DNA of 5,329 nt from Chloroflexota bacterium. GTDB taxonomy: Bacteria; Chloroflexota; Limnocylindria; QHBO01. Location of the stretch: the NCBI GenBank assembly GCA_005880165.1, contig VBJP01000135.1, forward strand, positions 7,069 through 12,397, read 5' to 3'. Position numbers and translations under genes: made by a program. The notes beneath the pieces were generated by a model. That model worked only from the letters and a program-made list of their open reading frames with translations. It was not told the origin of the DNA and made no database searches. The first letter of the stretch is position 1. Each line of letters begins with the position of its first letter. Positions 1-5,329 of the stretch are shown here, piece after piece.

Positions 1-1481
1 GGGTAGAAGCGAGCCATGTCGGGCGTCGCGTCCGGCCAGCCAAGCGTGCTGAACGGCCATAGCGCGCTGCTGAACCAGGTATCGAAGATATCGCTCTCCT
101 GCGTCAGGTCGGCGGTCGGACGGCCGCACTCGGAGCAGCCATCCGGACCCTCGGCCGCGTCGCTCACCGTGATGTGCCCGTCCGGGCAGTACCACGCCGG
201 AATCCGGTGTCCCCACCACAGCTGACGTCCCACCGCCCAGTCGTGGATGTTCTCCATCCAGTGGGCGTACACCTTCTCGAAACGGTCGGGGACGATCCGC
301 GTGCGTCGATCGCGCACGGATGCCAGGGCACGCTCGGCAAGCGGCTTGACATTGACGAACCACTGGACGCTCAGGCGCGGCTCGACCACCGTGTCGCAGC
401 GCTGGCAGTGGCCGACCACCATCTGGTGCGGCTCCTCCGACTCCAGGTCCCCCATCTCGCGCAGCCGCTCCACGATCGTGCGCCGCGCGGCATAGCGGTC
501 GAGGCCGACGAACTCGCCGCCGTTGTCGTTGATGCGAGCCTCGTCATCCAGGATGGAGATGGCCGGCAGATCGTGCCGCTTCCCGAGCTCGTAGTCGTCG
601 GGATCATGGCCGGGGGTGATCTTCACGGCACCCGTGCCGAAATCGCGGTCCACCATCTCGTCCGACACGATCGGGAGGCGGCGACCCAGGAACGGGAGGA
701 TCGCCTGGCGCCCAACCAGGGCCCGGTATCGCTTGTCCTTGGGATGCACGGCCACCGCCACGTCGCCGAGCAGCGTCTCAGGCCGGGTGGTGGCGATCCG
801 AATCCACGCCTCGGGGTCGGGCGTGCCGTCCTCGCGAGCGAGGTGGTAGCGGATCGTCCAGAGGTTGCCCACCTCCTCCCGATGGACGTATTCGAGGTCG
901 CTCAGCGTCGTCTGGCAGCGCGGGCACCAGTTGATGAGCGCCTCCCCGCGATAGGCGAGGCCGGCGTCCCAGAGGCGCTTGAACGCGGTCCGCACCGCGC
1001 GAGCACTGACCTCGTCCATGGTGAATCGCTCGCGGGTCCAGTCGACGCTGACGCCCAAGCGTCGGTGCTGCCCACCGATGTAGTCGCGCGTCTCCTCCAT
1101 GAAGCGCCACATCCGCTCCAGGTAGCGCTCCCGGCCCAGCGACTGCCGGGTCTCGCCTTCCGCGGCGATGATCTGGTCAAGCACGAACTGGGCGGCGATC
1201 GAGGCGTGGTCCACGCCGGGCAGCCAGAGCGTGTGGTCGCCGCGCATGCGGTGGTAGCGGACCAGCGTGTCTTGCACCGTGGACCCCAGGGCATGGCCGA
1301 TGTGCAGCGCGCCGGTCACGTTGGGCGGCGGCTGGATGACCACGAAGCGTTGGGAGCCTGGTGAGGGCTCCTGGCCAGGCGTGAAGGCACCGCTCTCCAA
1401 CCAGCGCTGGTAGATCCCCGGCTCGACGGCAGCGGCGTCGTAGCGCGGGGCAAGCTCGCGGTTCGTCGTCGCCATCGTCAT
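1..1481 (-). CDS. valS: Valyl-tRNA synthetase (ValRS), N-terminal 493 residues; 3' end outside window
   Basis: Class I aminoacyl-tRNA synthetase that activates valine with ATP and charges tRNA-Val in the cytoplasm. I translated the minus strand from 1481 and found an open frame to the window edge. Visible landmarks are the signature PPPNVTGALHIGHAL (residues 51-65, HIGH at 60-63), DHASIAAQ (91-98, usually DHAGIATQ), INWCPRCQ (183-190) and the inserted editing domain with TTRPETLLGD (231-240) and GTGAVKITPGHDPDDYELGK (282-301). Later come QLWWGHRIPAWYC (420-432) and DIFDTWFSS (464-472). CPRC (186-189) and CQRC (359-362), then C432, C449 and C452, look like zinc-binding pairs. The KMSKS loop, anticodon-binding domain and C-terminal coiled coil of this roughly 850-900 residue family lie beyond position 1. 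The start at 1481 is favoured over an ATG two codons later because AGGAG (1493-1489) sits 7 nt upstream. Expression is governed by the T-box leader just upstream. Confidence 0.97.
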   Translation of the reverse strand, partial: MTMATTNRELAPRYDAAAVEPGIYQRWLESGAFTPGQEPSPGSQRFVVIQPPPNVTGALHIGHALGSTVQDTLVRYHRMRGDHTLWLPGVDHASIAAQFVLDQIIAAEGETRQSLGRERYLERMWRFMEETRDYIGGQHRRLGVSVDWTRERFTMDEVSARAVRTAFKRLWDAGLAYRGEALINWCPRCQTTLSDLEYVHREEVGNLWTIRYHLAREDGTPDPEAWIRIATTRPETLLGDVAVAVHPKDKRYRALVGRQAILPFLGRRLPIVSDEMVDRDFGTGAVKITPGHDPDDYELGKRHDLPAISILDDEARINDNGGEFVGLDRYAARRTIVERLREMGDLESEEPHQMVVGHCQRCDTVVEPRLSVQWFVNVKPLAERALASVRDRRTRIVPDRFEKVYAHWMENIHDWAVGRQLWWGHRIPAWYCPDGHITVSDAAEGPDGCSECGRPTADLTQESDIFDTWFSSALWPFSTLGWPDATPDMARFY

Positions 1482-1488
1482 GGCTGAG

Positions 1489-1493
1489 CTCCT
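1489..1493 (-). promoter_or_regulatory. Shine-Dalgarno site of valS
   Basis: AGGAG, within the purine run GAAGAGAGGAG, lies 7 nt upstream of the ATG at 1481 and 13 nt from the in-frame ATG at 1475. The spacing therefore decides for the upstream start. The site lies downstream of the T-box terminator and is not part of the switching helices, so control looks transcriptional rather than translational. Confidence 0.75.
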
Positions 1494-1521
1494 CTCTTCG
1501 ACATCTTGGTTCCAGGACACC

Positions 1522-1551
1522 AAAAACCCGCTCGCCGAAGGACGAGCGGGT
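1522..1551 (-). terminator. Intrinsic terminator of the T-box leader
   Basis: On the minus strand ACCCGCTCG (1551-1543) pairs perfectly with CGAGCGGGT (1534-1526). The stem can extend through T1542-G1535 and C1541-G1536 to a CTTC loop, giving 11 bp, and the T run at 1526-1522 follows directly. This is a canonical rho-independent terminator. Its 5' arm contains the bases (1546-1541) that the antiterminator needs, so the two structures exclude each other. Confidence 0.93.
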
Positions 1552-1571
1552 GCCTCGTGGTACCACCTTCG
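1536..1571 (-). promoter_or_regulatory. T-box antiterminator element
   Basis: On the minus strand CGAAGG (1571-1566) pairs with CCTTCG (1541-1536). The 7-nt bulge TGGTACC (1565-1559) follows, whose TGGT end is known in this class to pair with the NCCA tail of uncharged tRNA. ACGAG (1558-1554) then pairs with CTCGT (1546-1542), leaving the loop 1553-1547. This is the standard two-helix antiterminator with its bulge, and it competes with the terminator stem. Confidence 0.9.
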
Positions 1572-1574
1572 TTC

Positions 1575-1593
1575 GGCGCTGAACGCCAGCGCC
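1575..1593 (-). other. T-box Stem III hairpin
   Basis: GGCGCTG (1593-1587) and CAGCGCC (1581-1575) form a perfect 7-bp stem with a 5-nt loop, immediately 5' of the T-box sequence. That is the usual place for Stem III in T-box leaders. Confidence 0.75.
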
Positions 1594-1738
1594 CTCGTTT
1601 CCCGCGGTATCGGGCGGACCCGGCCGGCTCGCGTGCGACCTTCTCCCTCTCGTGTCCGGGTGAGCTCTCAGCCCTTTCGGCCTACCCTCTCTTTGAGACC
1701 GATGGAGGGGTACTCCTCACGGTCGTCGCCGTGCTCGG

Positions 1739-1747
1739 AGTCTAGCA
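1739..1747 (-). promoter_or_regulatory. Extended -10 promoter for the T-box-valS transcript
   Basis: Minus-strand TGCTAGACT (1747-1739) matches an extended -10 element (TGn followed by TAGACT). It lies a few bases upstream of the first nucleotides of Stem I, so a start near 1733-1731 or slightly upstream would begin the transcript at the leader. I see no good -35 hexamer at 16-18 bp spacing, which suits an extended -10 promoter. Placement between the upstream gene's stop and the leader supports it; it is not proven. Confidence 0.55.
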
Positions 1748-1775
1748 CAGCGTGCGGTCGAAACCCTCCCCAGGA

Positions 1776-1799
1776 GACCGCTGCGGCGGCGGTCAGCGG
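1776..1799 (-). terminator. Possible weak terminator hairpin after the coiled-coil gene
   Basis: Just after the stop codon at 1802-1804, the minus strand can fold GACCGC (1794-1789) with GCGGTC (1781-1776). Alternatively CCGCTG (1799-1794) can pair with CAGCGG (1783-1778). No T run follows, so this is not a standard rho-independent terminator. It may attenuate transcription or be a by-product of high GC. The gap from 1745 to 1801 is otherwise taken up by the valS promoter region. Confidence 0.25.
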
Positions 1800-1801
1800 C
1801 C

Positions 1802-3328
1802 CTAGCGGCCGCGCTGGACGACGACCCGCAGCGACCCATCCGGCTGGCGCTCGATCTGCGCGCCGCCGTGCTCGATCTGCTCGATCGCCGCGACGAGGTC
1901 GAACTCCGGGTCGTGGGTGGCGCGATAGACGAACTCGCCGGTGGGACCGAGTGAGAGCGATATGCCGTGAACGCCGTCGACGCGCTCGAGCGCCTGCTTG
2001 AACGAGGTGATGGCACCGAAGCTGCCGAGGCCGTGCACGATGATGGCCGTCGCCACCTCGCCACCGGCACCCGGCGCGACCACCGTCGCGGTCGCCGCTT
2101 CGCCGCTGGTCTCCCCGCCGAACTTGGCGTCAAGCTCTGCAAGGCGGGCTCTCAGCGGGTCGCTCGGTGCCTCGCCCTCGGAGACCGGTGCTGCCTCGGA
2201 AGTGCCAGTCTCGGCCGATGGTGCGGCGGACTCATCGAGGGATTCCTCTGCCTCCGACCCATTCCGGTCGATGCCGAGAGCGGTCAGACGCGCGTCATGG
2301 GTATCGGGCACGATCGTCGACGACCCTTCCGCCGCGGGCTCTTCGGTCGCGGGCTCTTCGGTCGCGGGCTCCCCGGTCGCGGGCTCTTCGGCGGCCTGGT
2401 CGGTGGCCGCCGCTTCCTCCGAAGACGCCTCCGCGTCGTGGACGGCTGTCTGTGTGCCTGTGGCCTCGCCGGTCGCCTCAGTCGCTTCGGCGCTCGTCTC
2501 GGTCACCGTCGGCTCGGCTGGCTGCTCCTGGGGGCTCGCGTCTGAGGTGCCTGCGGCGGTCGCGGTGCTGTGGTCCGACGCCTCTCCGGCTTTAGCGGAG
2601 GCCGCATCCGCCTGCTGTGGCGGGACACTGGCCGGGAGGGCGGACACGATCGAGGGTGGCCGTGGCATGCGCTTGGCGGCGGTGCCGAAGGCAGCCGGGT
2701 CGTTGATGTCGTGAAGCTGGGCGAAGAACGTGGTGAGCTGGCGCTCGTATTCCTGGATGCGGGCGTAGAGGCTCTCGATCTCGGTCCCACTTCGCTGCTC
2801 GTGATCGCTGAGCTGTTGTGTGAGCAGCTGCCGGCGGGTCTCGCGCCGCCGCTCCCCTTCCGCGGTGATGCGCTCCGTCTCGGCATTCACCCAGTCCCCG
2901 ATGGCCGAGATGTCGCCTTCGGATCGCTCGCGAAGCTGTTCGGCCTGCTCGGCCGCCCTGGTGCGCAGGGTCTCCACCGATTCGTCGACGGACTGGCGCA
3001 GCGTCGAGACGCTCGACTCGCGCTCCCGCTCCGCCACTTCGCGCATCGCGGTGATGAGGCTGACCAGGAGGGTGTTGTCCACATCGGCGGTTGGCTCCTC
3101 GGGCGACTCCGGCTCGTGCGATGCCTGTGCCGCAGCGCCTGCTTGCGCCGTGAGCGGTGTTGGGAGAGGAGCGGCCTCGGCCTGATCGCCGGCTTCCATC
3201 GGTGTCGCGTCGGAGGTCGCGGTCGGCTCAGATGCCTCAGCGCCGCTCTCGGCTGCCGTCGTTGCGTCAGAGTCGTCGTCGTGCGACCACGGAAGCCGGA
3301 TGCCGGACTTGCGCGGGGTCGGGGTCAT
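1802..3328 (-). CDS. Uncharacterised 508-residue coiled-coil protein with C-terminal alpha/beta domain
   Basis: I do not recognise a named family; cytoplasmic, with no signal peptide or membrane segment. Residues 1-80 are acidic and Ala/Thr/Pro-rich after a basic start (MTPTPRKSGIRLPW). Residues 85-205 form a long, highly charged heptad-like helix, probably coiled coil, ending in QLTTFFAQLHDINDP (197-211) and KRMPRPPS (219-226). Residues 227-390 are low-complexity Ala/Glu/Thr/Ser, including EEPAT-type repeats at about 312-331. A short amphipathic helix follows (PLRARLAELDAKFGG, 391-405). The C-terminal domain (about 424-508) looks like beta-alpha-beta-beta-alpha-beta, with VHGLGSFGAITSFKQALERV (431-450) and ISLSLGPTGEFVYRA (456-470). 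This resembles a ferredoxin-like fold but has no CxxC metal site. The ATG at 3328 is chosen over 39 extra upstream codons because AGGAGG lies at 3345-3340. From recalled sequences, similar proteins occur in Chloroflexota. A structural or scaffolding role is only a guess. Confidence 0.88.
   Translation of the reverse strand: MTPTPRKSGIRLPWSHDDDSDATTAAESGAEASEPTATSDATPMEAGDQAEAAPLPTPLTAQAGAAAQASHEPESPEEPTADVDNTLLVSLITAMREVAERERESSVSTLRQSVDESVETLRTRAAEQAEQLRERSEGDISAIGDWVNAETERITAEGERRRETRRQLLTQQLSDHEQRSGTEIESLYARIQEYERQLTTFFAQLHDINDPAAFGTAAKRMPRPPSIVSALPASVPPQQADAASAKAGEASDHSTATAAGTSDASPQEQPAEPTVTETSAEATEATGEATGTQTAVHDAEASSEEAAATDQAAEEPATGEPATEEPATEEPAAEGSSTIVPDTHDARLTALGIDRNGSEAEESLDESAAPSAETGTSEAAPVSEGEAPSDPLRARLAELDAKFGGETSGEAATATVVAPGAGGEVATAIIVHGLGSFGAITSFKQALERVDGVHGISLSLGPTGEFVYRATHDPEFDLVAAIEQIEHGGAQIERQPDGSLRVVVQRGR
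2336..2395 (-). repeat. Four tandem 15-bp units coding for EEPAT-like pentapeptides
   Basis: On the plus strand GGGCTCTTCGGTCGC occurs at 2336-2350 and again, identical, at 2351-2365. Copies with two changes each follow at 2366-2380 and 2381-2395. Read in the gene's minus-strand frame, this gives successive A-T/A-E/G-E-P pentapeptides at about residues 312-331. A more decayed half-copy precedes it at 2321-2335. The repeats are in frame, so unit gain or loss would lengthen or shorten the linker without a frameshift. Confidence 0.85.
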
Positions 3329-3447
3329 GGGTACTCGCCCCTCCTGGATGCTGCCTGTTGGCGATGCGCACCATCCTACCCCGATGGCCGGGCTGCTCCC
3401 GAGGCGACGGAAGTACTCCCCCTGCGACCCGCGGTGGTACCCCACCG
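3329..3447. promoter_or_regulatory. Divergent intergenic region between the coiled-coil gene and mscS
   Basis: This 119-bp gap must hold both divergent promoters. For the minus-strand gene, AGGAGG (3345-3340) is a strong ribosome binding site 11 nt before ATG 3328, and TAGGAT (3378-3373) is a plausible -10 box without a recognisable -35. For mscS I see no convincing promoter. Instead a perfect inverted repeat, CGGTGG-TACC-CCACCG (3432-3447), abuts the start codon, and there is no clear Shine-Dalgarno sequence. The -10 assignment is tentative. Confidence 0.4.
3432..3447. repeat. Inverted repeat touching the mscS start codon
   Basis: CGGTGG (3432-3437) and CCACCG (3442-3447) are perfect complements around a TACC loop, ending one base before ATG 3448. 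In RNA this would make a 6-bp all-strong hairpin over the position where a ribosome binding site should be. In DNA it could be an operator. Either role is inference. Confidence 0.5.
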
Positions 3448-4427
3448 ATGACTACCATCTGCCTCGTGATCCAGCTGCTGTCGGCCCTCGGCATCGACCC
3501 CGCCTGGCGGGGTCCGGCCACCATCCTGCTCATCGCCATCGTGGCATTCGTGACCTGGTATGCCCTCCGCTTTGGCGCCCGCCAGCTCGCAGGCCGCGTC
3601 CTGGCACGGCAACCCCCGGATGAGGAGGCCGTCCTGCCCCAGGTCGAGCTAGAGCGCCGGGTGCGCACGCTGGAACGAACCGCGGTGCGGACCGGGGGCG
3701 TGGTGATCGTCGTCGTGGCCGTCCTGATGGCGCTCTCGTCCGGCTTCGAGGTCGACATCGGTCCGGCCGTCGCGGGACTGGGGATCGTGGGCATCGCGGT
3801 TGGCTTCGGTGCCCAGACGCTGATCCGTGACTGGCTGGCCGGGATCTTCGTGGTGCTCGAAAACCAGTACAACCAGGGCGACGTGGTCCGCATCGCCGGG
3901 GTTTCCGGGGTGGTCGAGGACTTCAGCCTGCGCCGGACGATGCTGCGCGACCTCGACGGCACGGTGCATTCGGTCCCGAACGGCCAGATCACCGTCGCCA
4001 GCAACCTGACGCGAGTGTGGGCCAGGGTCAACGTCGACATCCCGGTCGCCTACGACACCGACCTCGATCTCGCGACCCGGCTCATCAACGACGTCGGGGC
4101 CCAGCTTCACGCCGATCCGGAATGGGCAACGCGCCTGCTCGAGGCGCCGAGCGTGGTTCGGATCGGGCACTTCGGCGATACCGGCGTCTCGCTCAAGGTC
4201 CTTGGTCAGGTCCCCGCTGCACAGCAGTGGGCCGTGGCCGGTGAGCTGCGCAAGCGGATCCTGGCGGCGTTCGCGGAGCGCGGTATCAGGATTCCCACCG
4301 CGCCGCGGATGATGGTGCCTGCCGCCGGTGCGACACCGGTGGCAGCCGACCTGGAGGCCTCAGGCTCGGCGCCCGCGCCAGAACCGAAGGACCCGACCGC
4401 TCCGGCCGGCCCCCCGCGAGGAGCGGG

Positions 4428-4431
<4 letters not shown>
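3448..4431 (+). CDS. MscS-family small-conductance mechanosensitive ion channel
   Basis: Membrane channel of the MscS type, which opens when membrane tension rises after hypo-osmotic shock and releases ions and small solutes. The 327-residue product is near the usual MscS size (E. coli 286) and has three hydrophobic segments at about 22-43, 82-99 and 103-137. The third is the Gly/Ala-rich pore helix, running through IAVGFGAQTLIRDWLAGIFV (116-135). The family's beta domain follows, with NQGDVVRIAGVSGVVEDFSL (142-161), RDLDGTVHSVPNGQI (167-181) and SNLTR (185-189), then an alpha/beta domain to about 287. The last 40 residues are a Pro/Ala-rich tail unlike the short E. coli end. The ATG at 3448 suits the first membrane helix. 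GTG at 3466 is an alternative, as neither has a clear ribosome binding site. Its stop codon overlaps that of clpX on the other strand. The MscS family assignment is firm; which subfamily is not settled. Confidence 0.93.

Positions 4432-5329
<898 letters not shown>

Larger units (their letters stand above)
1522..1736 (-). ncRNA. T-box riboswitch, valine specific, leader of valS
   Basis: This cis-acting leader senses uncharged tRNA-Val and permits read-through into valS when tRNA charging is low. Reading the minus strand, Stem I starts near 1736. Its lower helix is GGC (1730-1728) with GCC (1628-1626), then an asymmetric GA-rich internal loop resembling the kink-turn at the T-box base. CGTG (1721-1718) pairs with CACG (1635-1632). 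The specifier loop follows, with the AGTA motif (1714-1711) on the 5' side and GAAG-GTC-GCA on the 3' side; GTC at 1639-1637 is a valine codon. CCCTC (1709-1705) pairs with GAGGG (1649-1645) above it. The distal part carries AGAGAG (1692-1687) and GGCTGAGAG (1673-1665), both familiar from T-box Stem I. Stem III is a 7-bp hairpin at 1593-1575. The T-box AAGGTGGTACCACG is at 1569-1556 and the terminator ends at 1522. Specifier identity and downstream gene agree. The distal Stem I and Stem II pairings were not fully resolved by eye. Confidence 0.95.

Noticed and set aside
174..1364. Plus-strand open frame of 396 codons opposite valS
   Set aside because: It is antisense to an unmistakable ValRS frame, has no recognisable domain, and long antisense frames are expected at this GC content.
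3433..3441. GGTGGTACC upstream of mscS, resembling a second T-box motif
   Set aside because: It lacks a Stem I, a terminator with a T run and a competing helix. The bases are explained by the local inverted repeat, and mscS is not a T-box type target.
3329..3445. 39-codon N-terminal extension of the coiled-coil protein
   Set aside because: It would cover the intergenic region, including the AGGAGG ribosome binding site and the likely -10 box. The ATG at 3328 is properly spaced from AGGAGG.
3157..3447. 97-codon upstream extension of the mscS frame
   Set aside because: It runs back into the divergent gene's coding region, is Arg/Ser-rich and does not resemble an MscS N-terminus. The protein-like sequence begins at 3448.
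2570..3451. Plus-strand open frame of 293 codons opposite the coiled-coil gene
   Set aside because: The Arg/Gly-rich product has no recognisable motif and overlaps a minus-strand gene with a strong ribosome binding site and coherent protein architecture. It is a GC-driven shadow.

Overview
The window is high-GC bacterial DNA with four protein genes. Gene content, protein wording and the control style point to a member of the Chloroflexota, perhaps an uncultivated or Limnocylindria/Thermomicrobia-like lineage. The pointers are a valyl-tRNA synthetase with a DHASIAAQ variant motif under a T-box leader, an Ala/Glu/Thr-rich coiled-coil protein of a type I associate with that phylum, and a TAGACT-type -10 box. 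The phylum is an inference from recalled family resemblance, not a search.

Layout from left to right. Positions 1-1481 hold the first 493 codons of valS on the minus strand; the gene runs off the left edge. Upstream of it (about 1522-1747) is a complete valine T-box riboswitch. It has an extended -10 promoter, a Stem I with a GTC specifier codon, a Stem III hairpin, the TGGTACC T-box bulge and mutually exclusive antiterminator and terminator helices. Positions 1802-3328 hold a 508-residue minus-strand protein of unknown function: charged N-terminus, long coiled coil, low-complexity linker with a tandem repeat, and a small C-terminal alpha/beta domain. After a divergent intergenic gap of about 120 bp, a plus-strand MscS-family small mechanosensitive channel gene occupies 3448-4431. 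It converges on the 3' end of clpX (minus strand, 4428-5329, 5' end missing). Their TAG stop codons are interleaved in one CTAG palindrome.

Functionally this is a housekeeping neighbourhood: translation (ValRS, controlled by uncharged tRNA-Val), protein quality control (the ClpX unfoldase of ClpXP) and osmotic protection (MscS). clpX and valS also lie near each other in some other bacteria, such as Bacillus; here an inverted mscS and the unknown coiled-coil gene sit between them. I saw no mobile element, CRISPR array, tRNA or rRNA. The parts most worth a second look are the T-box leader and the uncharacterised coiled-coil protein.
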